DNA of 64,000 bases from Perca fluviatilis. Taxonomy: Eukaryota; Chordata; Actinopteri; Perciformes; Percidae. The position numbers were made by a program, and so were the translations under genes. Where the stretch lies: positions 5,289,249 to 5,353,248 of the forward strand of contig NC_053126.1 in assembly GCF_010015445.1 (NCBI RefSeq), read 5' to 3'. Positions 41,291 through 54,200 of the stretch are shown piece after piece. The notes under the pieces are model-generated. The model saw only the letters and a program-made list of their open reading frames with translations, was not told where the DNA came from and ran no database searches. The first letter of the stretch is position 1; every line of letters starts with the position of its first letter.

Positions 41291-43192
41291 TCAACTTCCC
41301 AATAATAAATTCTAAGAATATTAAATACAAATTGTACCTAGGATGGTAAGCTTACAGTTCCATGTTTTCTATAATCCATAATTTGACATTCTTTTTAAAG
41401 CGATGGTGATTTCAGAATCAGAATACTGTATTGATTTACATTTCATATAAATCTAAAATAAGGATGGATAGGATTTTATACCTAATTCTACTAACTTATT
41501 CTGAGGCGTTTTTCCATTATTTTTTTTTTGCTTCAACATTCAGACAATCTTTTTTCTTGTGTGTCATAGACGTATAAAGGAAAGGGCCCAGGGTCTATTT
41601 CTTGTAGAGTGCCCTGCCCTCCTCTGGCAAACACGACCAGTTCTTCACTTAGGTCAACACAGTTTAACTGGCGCTGGACTTCATGTGCATTTGTATACAG
41701 TTGTTGAGAAATGTCAGTATTTAACTGGGAGTTGTGGTTGTTCTGGTTTCTGTACCATACCTATCTTTCGCCAGTTCTGCCCTCTTGTGGATGTGTTGGC
41801 TCAGTGGAGATGAGATGCCGCACTTGTGCCTTTTTGGACATTTTAGAAATCTGATTTTGGATCTCCAGACTTCTACTTGTAATTGCTTTACATTGTTGTA
41901 TTTATTTTGCATCCTGGTTGTCCTGATCTGTTCATCACATTGTTTTTCCTTTCGGAAAAGTTTTAGTGTCTTTCTATGTTCTTATGATGGTGTTGATTCT
42001 CTCTGTGGTGTTGTTTTTTTGGCTTTGTAACTCGATGTCATTGTGAATGAGGGCTGCTCCTCGATGATCTCTCAAGTATGAATAACGGTTGAATGAATGA
42101 ATGAATAAGAATAAGATCACAAGGTTGGTTTTGGTTTTCCAGATTAAAGTAATTAATGGCAAACCAAACCAAACCAATGAAAAGCACTAAAAGCACTGTC
42201 TCAGTTGAAGGCTATCCTACATACACCAGGAATACAACTTTAAGAGTTCTGCCTGTAAGCTGCAAGCCTGTGACCGTAGCAAAGTAAGCGTGGGTAGAAG
42301 ACAGTAATCAAATCAAGAGGAGGGATCATGTGATGTGATCCTGAAGAGGTCTTAACTTGACTGTTAAATACTATTTCGAAAAATAAAACCATAAAAACTC
42401 ATTTGAGCTTTGATGATGTGTAACTACCATTTGTTGCATAACACAGCATTTTCTTTGAAAAGTAACAACATGCTGTAATAGTAAGTAATTCGAACAATCA
42501 GTCATAAAATCATAGATAACATTTATGTTTCCCATAATTTCAAAAATGTCCAAACATAGGTGAGACTGCCTGCCGCACAGGATCTCTTTAGTGAAGCAAC
42601 AGAACAATATAAAATACATTTCACAAATTACACAATCTCTGTAAGATAAGACGTTTGTTGATCCCAAGAGGGAAATTTTGGTTGTTACAGCAGCACAAAG
42701 ACAGTAATAGTACATATAAATAAGATAAGAATAGATTAAATAATAAGAGGTATATAAAAAAGCTAAACTAAGATTGGAATAGAATTTAAAAAAAAATGTA
42801 TACAAGAACATATGGAGACGAAAATTGCAAGGTAAAGTGATGTAACGACTGTTACGTTAATCTTAATTCTCATAGACACTGGAATGAAGAGAAGTCTCAG
42901 CTGATTACAAGACTTCACACATGACCCCATGCAGGAAATGTCCCTGCACATTTCAGCGAAAGACTGCATGTGTGAACGGGGCTAAACACAAAAGGATGGA
43001 GCAACGCAAGAAATATTGTGACCGGTTTAATTAATTGGGTTTGTAAATGAATAATTATTACAAATAAATGCCATTTCAAAGCATATTTTGCTAAATGTCT
43101 TTCATAAAGTCATATAACCCTAACCCTTTTGGAACTCATGTTTGTACTTTTTACTTTTTATTTCCATTAAGATGTTGATGCATGTTTATTAC

Positions 43193-43259
<67 letters not shown>

Positions 43260-43990
43260 GGGACATTTTAGGCATCCAGTATCTTAGACAACCATAACAC
43301 AACAAACACACATACACACATATATCTCACATACATAAAAATGGAAAATTAAAGAGTTATAAAAATCACTCACAGAAATTTAAAGAGTTAAAGGTGCTTA
43401 GGTAGACTGTGTGCAATGGTGGTAGTGCAAAAGAGAACAGTGTAGGGATTGATCAGTGCATATAGCATATTATTAAATATTAACTATGAAAAGACAAGAA
43501 TTTAAACCTAATAGAATTAGAATTGCTTGACAGAAAAGAAATAATGTACGTTAAGTTATAATATATAAAACGGAATAAGTTATAAGATGTATGTTATGAC
43601 CAGAGTCCAGATTGTGTAGGAGGGCTAATACGGCCTATAAGACAGTCAGGTGTACAGTAGACAGAGATATAATGGTGGTAGGGGCTGAGAGACACAGGCT
43701 CATGCTGAAAAGTCCATTTCTCCCCTCCCCCTTTGTGTGGTATTTAAGAGTTGGATGTCCCTGGGGACAAAAGGACCTCCTCAACCTGTCTGTTGAGCAT
43801 GACAGTGACAGAAGTCTCCCACTGCACATGCTCCTCTGTTTAAAGAACGTGCTGTGTAGTGGGTCATTGTCCATGATCGCCAGCATCCTACTCATGGTCC
43901 GTTTCTCTGCAGTTGTTGTGAGTGACTCCAGCTCAATGCCAACAACAGAGCCAGCTTTCCTTACCTTATTCATTAGTATTCAGTCCCCTG
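43193..43990 (-). mobile_element. LINE 3' fragment with (GATA)n tail
   Basis: The minus strand holds the end of a LINE reverse-transcriptase ORF: KAGSVVGIELESL, MLAIMDNDPLHSTF and CSTDRLRRSFCPQG, a signature C-terminal region of fish CR1/L2-like elements. The 3' UTR then runs to a (GATA)16 array at 43193-43259, probably grown from the element's own tail. Confidence 0.7.
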
Positions 43991-44502
43991 CTGTAATATA
44001 GTTTCTCCTCATTGATACATATTGTATTACTCTAACTCTACTCTAATAGAAACAGTTTCTGTGCTCCATCCATCACTTGTACTTGTAGGTAAAAGGTCAG
44101 CTGGCTCTTGACTGGCATGTACAACTGCCCCGCCCACCTGTTGACGTCACGCCCGCCTGGCTTTGATTGGCTGCCGGGTGAGTTACAGTGTTGCGAAAGC
44201 ACACGTACAACTCGTCGTGTTTGTTGGTGCGAGCCGAACGGTTTCACTGAACCCGAGCTGAACCGAGCCGAGACAGCAGAATTGTAGACTGAAAGGTGAA
44301 GAAATAGAAGAAGTCAGCGTCTAACTAACTAAGTCTATTTTATTTATTTTGATATTTCAACTGACTGCTGAACACTCCTGATTCATTTCTGCCTGGCGTG
44401 AATGTGTATTTTTAGCTTACGTGTTTGCACGTGCGTGGACCTGTGACGCTTGCAATCAAAAGTCCAATTTGTAAACAATAATAACTCTTAAGAGAAAAGG
44501 AA

Positions 44503-45150
44503 ATGGAGAAATCAAGCGGCTTCTCGCCGGACCGAAACATCCTCTGCCTGTTTGACGTGGACGGTACTTTGACACCACCTCGAGAGGTGAGCTCACATTC
44601 TTCTAAAATCCATATTATAGGTTATTACAAGCTTTCATAACCGCTTCTCTCCTTCTCCTCTGCCTAATTTGCCTCTGAATAATGTTGAGTGTGGGAGACA
44701 GTATGTGAGAGCACACTCTGTCCCCATATCCTTCCCCTTCATACACTGTTTTTACATTTTTAAGCTCTTTCCTTTCTCACCCTGCACAAACACCAGTGTT
44801 ACCCATTAACCCCACACAGTGCTGCTGTGACATATGGAGGGACTGTGTGGTCAATGTATAGGTCTGGTGATATCTGTGTGACCTATTTAGGTTCTGCCTA
44901 AATACCCATGGGAAATGCTCTGATACTGTCACCTCACATGGCCTTTAATTAGTGTTTTTTTAATTAATATAATGTAAATTCTCTGGAGGAAAATTTAAAT
45001 AAATGGTGTTCTTAAACAGGAGTTATTTATGTAAGGTTTAGGGGAGAAGTCATCTCTTTTATTATTCAGTCCAAGTTATTTTGTAATGATGTGTGCTTCT
45101 TTTTTCTTCCTTTTGTCATTGGGTTTGAATGCTTGGGTTCATATAGGGTA

Positions 45151-45215
<65 letters not shown>

Positions 45216-47994
45216 AGCGCTGAGCTATTACATAATGCGTCCTTGTGTGCAGCTCAGAGCTTTTCTTCCATATGTTGAAATAGTCTGTGCCAAATTAAAG
45301 GCAAAGTATGCAGTCATGTCCATTGTTCTCTGTTCTCTCTATGTAATTATGCTTTAATAACACAGTGTAACACACATATTTAGCTGTTAACGACGGTATT
45401 TACGTGTGCCTGTTAAGGCATGTGTGTTTGTGTTTGTGTTTGTGTTTGAAAGGGAGTTTTATCAGAAAAACCCAAAGCAGTAACTTTTTCCTGTAATCTG
45501 CAGAAAATCGACCCACATTTGGACGAGTTTTTCCAGACTCTGCGGAGGAAAGTGAAGATCGGCATCGTGGGTGGGTCAGACTACTCCAAGATTGCTGAGC
45601 AGCTCGGAGAGGGGGATGATGGTGAGCAGACCTCTTTCTGTCTTAACCACAGACGGTTTATACACTGTCTGCTGTATCATTCCATCAGCTCGATGACACT
45701 GCATGACCTTAAACTTTTTTATTGTAACTTCTGCTAATTGGAAACCAGTCCACGGAGAGTAGAGCAGAGAGGGCGGTCCTTGGGAATAATGTGGGATTTA
45801 GGCCGATATGCAGCTAAATAGAGAGACCCACTGTAAAAGGATGAGACAAGACTATTAGTGTCACAAACCAGGAGGCTAGGCTAACAATTGTTTCATGAGG
45901 ACTGTTGCATTTCAACTCCTCATGATTGTCTTACAGTAATATGTTTTCACAACAGCACGTTGGCAGCCACAGTTCAAGGAATTAGCATATTAAACTTAGT
46001 TGTCTGCACCATTTCTGACATCTGAGGCAACTGCAACTCCAGTGGTTCGTTTTAGTTGACTTAAAGGTGCACTGCAACACGTATTTCATTACTTTGTGGT
46101 AATGTCTGAAGTTCTACCATGGACTCTGTAAAACATTTTTTGTGGAAAAAATGCCTTGGTTACCTTGTTTCAAGCCATTCTAGCGTGGTATAGAAAGCCT
46201 GCAGGAAGACTCAGCTCGATTTGTGCCAGTTCTCATTAATATTCAACGAGCTAAGTTGCTTGACTCTGATTGGCTAACAGCTAGCCAATGAGAGCCTGGC
46301 TATCAGCATCCTTTACCCAGCGCAACTGGGCGAGCTCATGAATAGTAATGAGCTCAGGCAATACCACGTCAGACTGACCAGCTTTTGTAATTGGCCTGAT
46401 TTCTCCTCTTATTTCTGTTCAGTGGAACAGAAGAGCTGACAGAGGAAGTAGCAGTTTATTTTCACATTCACCACATAACACAAACACATATGGACCTAAC
46501 AGATTTCAAAAAATGCAAGTTAAAACAGTTTTGTGTGGCAGGGCACCTTTTAATAAATTAATCTGGTCTGAAGATACTGGCACACTGGCCCTCACACTGC
46601 AGCGCCAACAACCTCGCAGATGAGTTAACACACAGCTGCATGGACAGCATGAAAACCTGTCTATCAAATATTACGAGCCATGTGGTTTCAGAACCTTGCC
46701 AAGTGTGCTAAAGTGGAATCTTTTCATACTCTATGATGCACACATTTGGATGTTGTTGTAGCTGGATAATGTGGTGACCTGTACTCTATAATGACACTCC
46801 AAATGGGTTGAAACCATAATGATAAGCTGTTCATGTTGTTTTTGAAGTTATTGATCGTAAACATGTTCCACCCTGTTTAAACTCATTAATCACTTAACAG
46901 TTAATTCCAATAACATGTTTTATTACATGTTTAACCCAGTTAGAAAAACATGTATTGTTATTTGTCACACACAATCCATCAGTAGTTATATTATAAGCTT
47001 CTACAAGCCTTCATACATTATTTTGCAGGTGACTGCTATGTTATAGGTAAAGTGATCAAAGAATGTTTTTAATCAGGCAGAGTTGCAGACCGTTCCTGCA
47101 CGGTGTTGTTTGTAGAGCACCCAAAGGCCAAAGTGAGTGGAAAGGTCAAACAGATTAAACTTGGCTTTTCTAGGTAGTGTTACATACACTGTAATCTGCT
47201 ACAAGGTAAATATAGCAGGCTGTCCTATTCTTCTGTATTCAGACCGTAATGGAAGAGCAATTTGGTTGAGTGTGTAGGTTTTGCACATTGAGCCACATTC
47301 CTCCTGTCTCCTCTCTTGCAGTGATAAACAAGTTTGACTACGTATTTGCTGAGAACGGGACAGTGCAATATAAAGATGGGAAACTCCTCTCAAAGCATGT
47401 AAGTGAACATTCAGAGTCCCACTTTTCATGTCGGATGATATGCAACATATGATCCGTTTTGTCAAAAATACACAGTATTACTAAATACATGCTTCATGCG
47501 TTTACATTTTATGTGATGAAAAGTGTGTTTACCTCCAAAGAAATAAGACTAATTAAATAATGTATTAGCCCAAAATTGGTTATATTTAGTAGACCAAGAG
47601 AGAGAGTCAAAAGTGAAAAAAAGCATTTTATTTTAGACCACATTAAGGAAACCTTTCTCTACAAATCAGGTCTAAAGGAGATCTTGAAAAGGTAGTTAAA
47701 TACCAACCTCTTTCCTTCTATCTTGACAAACTGTAATGATGCACAGGGGGATCATGTATTTAATAAATTGAATTTGTTTCAGTCACAACAATGGGACAAA
47801 GCACAGTCCGTCATGTGTTTTTATTTTTATGAAGTGCATTTTCATCCCGTCAGGCCATTCAGAACCAGATCGGGGAGGAGCTGCTGCAGGACCTGATCAA
47901 CTTCTGCCTCAGCTACATGGGGCTCATCAAGCTGCCAAAGAAAAGGTGAGACATGACAGTCAGGCCACAAGTTAATTTAAACCCCCAAGTGGAC

Positions 47995-48034
<40 letters not shown>

Positions 48035-48174
48035 CTGACATGCCTTCCCGGTATACCTGGTATCTCTTTATTCATCAGCACTGACCTGTTGAAACAGAAA
48101 ACACATCCCATTGGGATCTCTGTGTAGGAATTAAGATAAAACACAATTGTTAACATTGTCTTTTTCTTCACATT

Positions 48175-48221
<47 letters not shown>

Positions 48222-51200
48222 GCTGTAACATGTCTGTTAATGGTGCGTCCATTTCTGCCTTCAGGGGAACATTCATTGAGTTCAGGAATGGAATGCTCAA
48301 CATTTCCCCCGTTGGTCGGAGCTGCACGCTGGAGGAGCGAATCGAATTCTCTGAAATCGACAAGGTAAAATACTTTAGTCGTTAGTACATTAAAAGTGAC
48401 CAAAGTGTATAGGTAAAATATTGCACTCACTCACCATTGGCTGTATGTAACGTTCAAGCTTATTCTGCTGTTGTACATGTAGCCTGTCGGTCTGTATGGT
48501 AGCACTGACCCTTTTTTGGCCCAAATTGCAATGAAATTAAAACCTTCTAAAACGTTATTAAAATGCAACGTAGCCAAATTCAGCAACTAAGCTAAACAAA
48601 CTATACATAGTAACACAGACACTGAGAGTCACAGCCTGCCTCTCTGATTCATGAAATGTGCTCAATTAAGCAGACAGAGGGAGGCCAAACAATGTTGAGC
48701 TGTCAGGACAGCTTAACAGGCCGTCCATTGATGGTTCACAGAGCCGGGCCATATGGAGAAAGCAGATAGCAGCAGAGGAGGAGAGGTTTGACCCCTCAGC
48801 TACCCGCTAATATTCATGCAGCTGGATCCTCTGCTAAATTCATACATGAAATAATGTACAGTACAGGCCAAAAGTTTGGACACACCTTCTCATTCAATGT
48901 GTTTCTTTATTTTCATGACTATTTACATTGTAGATTCTCACTGAAGGCATCAAAACTATGAATAAACACATATGGAATTATGTACTTAACAAAAAAGTGT
49001 GAAATAACTGAAAACATGTCTTATATTTTAGATTCCTCAGAGTAGCCACCCTTTGCTTTTTTTGATAACTCTGCAAACCCTTGGTGTTCTCTCAATGAGC
49101 TTCATGAGGTAGTCACCTGAAATGGTTTTCACTTCACAGGTGTGCTTTGTCAGGGTTAATTAGTGGAAGTTTTTCCCTTATTAATAAAAAAGCAAAGGGT
49201 GGCTACTTTGAAGAATCTAAAATATAAGACATGTTTTAAGTTATTTCACACTTTTTTGTTAAGTACATAATTCCGTATGTGTTCATTCATAGTTTTGATG
49301 CCTACAGTGAGAATCTACAATGTAAATAGTCATGAAAATAAAAAGGAAACGCATTGAATGAGAAGGTGTGTCCAAACTTTTGGCCTGTACTGTATACTAA
49401 GATTATATGAAACAACGTGATCTGAACGTTACAAATTGCACACATTTAACTCCATGGGGAGCAGAGAAGATAATAGTTACAGATACCGAGGGTAACCAGA
49501 GTGTTAAATGAATGTACGCGTCTTGTGTGCAGTAACAAGGTTGGCGAAGTCTGACTGCCTTGTCACTTTCTCCACAGAGAGAGAAGATCAGGGAGAAATT
49601 TGTTGCTGCCCTGAAGGAGAAGTTTGCTGGAAAGGGACTAAGGTTCACTAAAGGTGAGAGTGTCAAAAGCTGAAAGTCCACTGGGAGAAAAACTTGCTCA
49701 AGCGTACAAGCATGTGCACAAAAGAATGTGTAATATTTTACCCACTGCCGTTAAATCTGACTGCTCTCAAGGTGTAAATTATATTCAGGAAATTGAACAT
49801 GCCTTCTTCTAATCTGCATGAGGTACTATTTACACAGTAGGGCCATGAATGTACGGGGGGGAAGAGGCAGTGTGTTTTTGTTTGTTAGAAAGAGAGTGAT
49901 AGACAGTGACACTTTATTGGCAGATTAATAAAGGAGTCTGTTTTCTCTCAGTAGAGTTAAATCTGTCACTGGTTCAGGGCTGAATCGATTGTTACACAGC
50001 CTGGGAAAATCTCCAATGAGTTCCCCCAAGTGAGGTACATGGATTTAAAATTTGGGATAAAGGGTTGTATAGACCCAATCACAATGTTTGTTTACAATAA
50101 CTTACGGGTAAAAAAAAGTCCTCATCCCCTACACACAATTAAACAATGCTGAACATATGGAGACAGGGAACAACCTGATATACTCTCATTTACCACAGAG
50201 TCGTAACAGGTTTTTAACAGAGTCCTGCTCACACCAAAGGACCTCAGCCTCCTCAGCAGGTGGAGACTGCTTTGGCCCTTTTTGTACAGGACTGTCTGTG
50301 TTTTTGGACCAGTCCAGTGTATTGTTGAGGTGAACACCCAGATTTGTATGTCTTCACCATCTCAATGTCGACACCCTGGATGTTCACCGGTGTAGTACCC
50401 GGCGGCCTCCGGCGAAAGTCAACCACCATCTCCTTTGTCTTGCTGGCGTTGATCTGAAGGTGGTTAGACTCACACCAGTTGACATCGATATTCCTGATCA
50501 TTCTCCTCTGATACCCTCCCAACAATGGCAGTATCATCAGAGAACTTCTGCACGTAACAGCTGCTTGTGTTGTGCCTGGAGTCCGCTGTATACACTGTGA
50601 AGAGAAACGGGGCGAGCACTGTACCCTGTGGTGCTCCTGTGCTGCTCAGCACCAAGTCAGACACACAGTCCTGAAGCCTCACATACTGTGGTCTGTCAGT
50701 GAGGTAGCTGATGGTCCATGCAGACAGGTGGGGGTCAACTCCAGTTCCCAATAGCTTCCCCCAGAGCAGTGATGATTGAATTGTATTGAAAGCACTGGAG
50801 AAATCAAAAAACATGACCCTCCCAGTGCTCCCAGTGTTCTCCAGATGTGACAGTGATCTGTGTGATAGATAGATAATGGCATCCTCCACCCCTATGCCTG
50901 GTTGGTAAGCGAACTCTATGGGGTCCAGTTCTGAGCTCACCAGGGTTCTAAGTGTTGCAATACAATCTTCTCCAAGGTCTTCATCAGGTGAGAAGTTAAG
51001 TCCACCGGTCTGAAGTGGTTGGGCTCCCTGGGATGCGCATTTTTAGGACCTGGGACCCCACACAAAGTCTTCCACAGGACTGGAACTCGCTCCAGACTCA
51101 GGCTCAGGTTGAAGATGTGCAGGATGATCTCACTGAGCTGATCTGCACACTCTTTAAGCAGGCTGGAGCAGATTCCATCTGGGCCCGGGGCCTTCCTTGC

Positions 51201-54200
51201 CTTGATCTTTTTTAGCTCCTTCTTCACCTGATTGACTGTCAGAGAGAGACTGCTAGAGGGAGGTGTAGGTGCTCCCTGGAGAGAAGGATGGGGGGGAATG
51301 AAGAATCCGAAGCAGTGGACAGGTGTGAAGTGGGGAATGCTGATGTCTCAGAAGCCTTGGGGGATGGGGTGGTCCACAGTGGCCAGAGAGGAAAAGATTG
51401 AGTCACTGACAGGTCTGAAGTCTGGTTGGAGGGGGGAGGAGAAGGATTAGATTCAAATCTATTGAAAAAAAGATTTAATTAATTTGCCTTGTCACCAGAA
51501 ACAAAGCCTCTACCACTGTCTTTGTTTTGACCAGAGATGGTTTTCAGTCCCCTCCAGACCTCTCTTGTGTTGTTTTGTTGAAGGCAAAGCTCCAACTTCT
51601 TCCTGTAGCTGTCTTTTCCTTTCCTTATCTCCCATCTGAGCTGTTTTTGAATCCTCCTCAGCTCTTCTTTGTCCCCAGATTTAAAAAGTCTTTTCTTGTC
51701 ATTCAGCAGGGCTTTGAGCTCAGGAGTCACCCAAGGTTTGTTGTTGGAGAAACACAACATGGTGTTCTCCACACAGAAATTAATATAATCCGTAACACAA
51801 TGAGTGAGACTGTCAGTGTCCTCCCCATGTGACCTACAGAGCATTTCCCAGTCCGTGGTCTCAAAACAATCTCTCAGTGCTTCACTGGCCTCCACAGACC
51901 ATTTCCTCACATACCTTGTGGTGGGGGGTTGTTGACTCACCAGAGGTGTGTAAGCAGGCAGGAGATGGACCAGGTTGTGATCTGAGCGGCCCAGCGGGGG
52001 GAGGGATGAAGAGATGTATGCATTTTTAATGTTTTCATACAGCAGATCCAGTGTTTTATTTTCCCTTGTGTGGCATTTAACAAACTGGGTGAAGGTGGGG
52101 AGCGTTGAGGACAGGGGAGCATGATTAAAGTCTCCGGAGATGAGGAAGAAAGACTGTGGGTGTGATGTCTGCAGCTGTGACACAACTGTGTGAAGGAGCT
52201 CACATGCAGCTGAAGCATCGGCCGAAGGGGGGATGTAGACAGTTATCGCAATGATGCGCGAAAGCTCCCTGTAATATGGCCGAATGCTAACCGCTAGCAA
52301 CTCAATGTCTTTAGTGCAGCACTGCTCCTTAAAGGCGCTGACACACCAAGCTTTTAGATCAGAAATTAAGACAGATTCAGCAACTGCACGGCCTATTTCT
52401 CGCTTAAAATGTATGTATGTATATGTAAACTATATTAGTCCAATATGAGATCGTATTCTGAACGAGCCGCCATGACAGTCTGGCTTTGAATTTCCGGAGA
52501 AACCAGACCCACGTGAGGCGTTCGTCCAATCAGCTGCCGGTTTTCATTTTTGGCTGCCAATACAGATTAGCGCCGCCTGCTGTTATGGAGACGTATTACG
52601 TCTCGTCGCTTTGGTGTGTTCTGTGGCACTTTTTTGACCAACTCGGGGAGACTGATCAGTCCGACTGCCTTTTCTGCCGAGGGTCGGCCGTCTGGTCGGT
52701 GTGTCTGCAGCTTAACACTGATGTGCCGGGGGTTACACCATCTGTTGTTCACAAACATCGCTATTCCCCCACCCTTCCTCTTACCGCACTCCTTTGCTCT
52801 CCTGTCCGCTCTCACAAGTTGAAACCAGCGAGTACTGAGTTCATTCAGCCGTGTCTCAGTGAAGCAAATGATGCTAGCCTCCCGGTATTCCCTTTGCAGC
52901 CTGGTTAGCGCCGTTAGCTCTTCCATCTTATTGGGGAGAGATCTTACGTTCCCCATAATAACAGACAGAATGCACGGTCTGTACCGTCTTTTCCTCTCTC
53001 GGCGTTTAGGTCCATCTCTGCATTTCGAAAAAGTCGTATGCCCCACTCCCTTTCACTCATAAAAGTCTGAATGCCTCTCAAGAAACCCAGACCCCTGCAA
53101 ACCTCATATTGTATTTAACCTTTTAAATCACCCTCACATGTCTCCTGAGTAAAGGGACACCAGATGACAGTGTTTCATGAGCATTTGACTTGTCTTGTAA
53201 GTCATTTCAATCATAATATATTCATAGTAGCCTTGAAAACTGTGACAGCCACTAGAACTTAAAATACAGTTCTGAGGATTTTAAAACAAAGCTCAGATCT
53301 GTTTAGTATCATGGGTCTTGCAGGCTTTTGTTTGGACATTATTAAATCTAGTATGGTTTTAACACTCATGCTTCCTGAATAAGCAACAGCGTGTCTGTTT
53401 GTATTCTCGCAGCGTGTTCTTTTAGGATCCTTCTGATTACACCAGTGTAGTTTAATGACAAACCAGTTTTGCAACATATCTGTCTGTCTTTTGTCTCTTA
53501 TCCATGTTTTTTTTTAAAAACCATGAAGGACCTCGTTCTGGACATTGGAACCCTTAGTTAACTATTTACACACAGGTACACGGTTCCTTCTCTCTCTGAG
53601 GCAACACTGCAGCAGTTAGGTGAATTGGGTAATTGATGTTTGCCTACGTGCTCTGCGAGGCGTGTGAGCTTCTGCTGATGACGCCTTGAGGGCTGTTCAC
53701 AGTTCAGACAAACAAAGGAGACAGACGGGCTTGTTTTTCCTCCAGTACTTTTCCCGGTTAAGATCCCTTACATGTTATATCGTGCCTACTGTCTGAGTTC
53801 AACATTTGTCTATTATGTTACCCAATGTTTATTACCACAGTGTTGTCAAATATTTTTTTCAGCACCTGTTATTTTTCTTACAGACTTCTGATATTGTACA
53901 CACACACACACACACACACTCAGCTTGCTGAGGTGTTTTTGCGACATCAGTGCCATTTGCAGATGTTGACTCTGACATTGAGGAAGCAGGCCGATGGGTC
54001 CGGAGGATGTTCAGAGTTTGAGATTAATTTGTTTGCCTTCCTCAGTGCTTCTGCACAACTGGCCTGATGCTCTGCAATAGGTGTTCTATAAACCTGATCC
54101 TATCCCATCTGCACCGAGAGTACAGAATGGAAGGGACACTCAGTCGAAAGGACACTCTGTGCTTTCAATCGGTCAATCTGATCTGTCACATGTCCACATG

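Larger units (their letters stand above)
37141..44502. other. Gene-free spacer between gucy2c and pmm2
   Basis: Both flanking genes point away from this 7.4-kb spacer, so it must hold both promoters. No protein-coding exon was recognised. It contains a repeat block (38690-39190), (AGT)n at 41249-41290, (GATA)n with a LINE remnant (43193-43990), and a richer-GC stretch just before pmm2 (44090-44300) that is the likely pmm2 promoter. The rest is AT-rich without visible structure. Confidence 0.6.

Noticed and set aside
42371..42811. 146-codon minus-strand reading frame rich in Phe/Tyr/Leu
   Set aside because: AT-rich spacer gives such frames by chance; composition is low complexity and there is no family signature or splice context.
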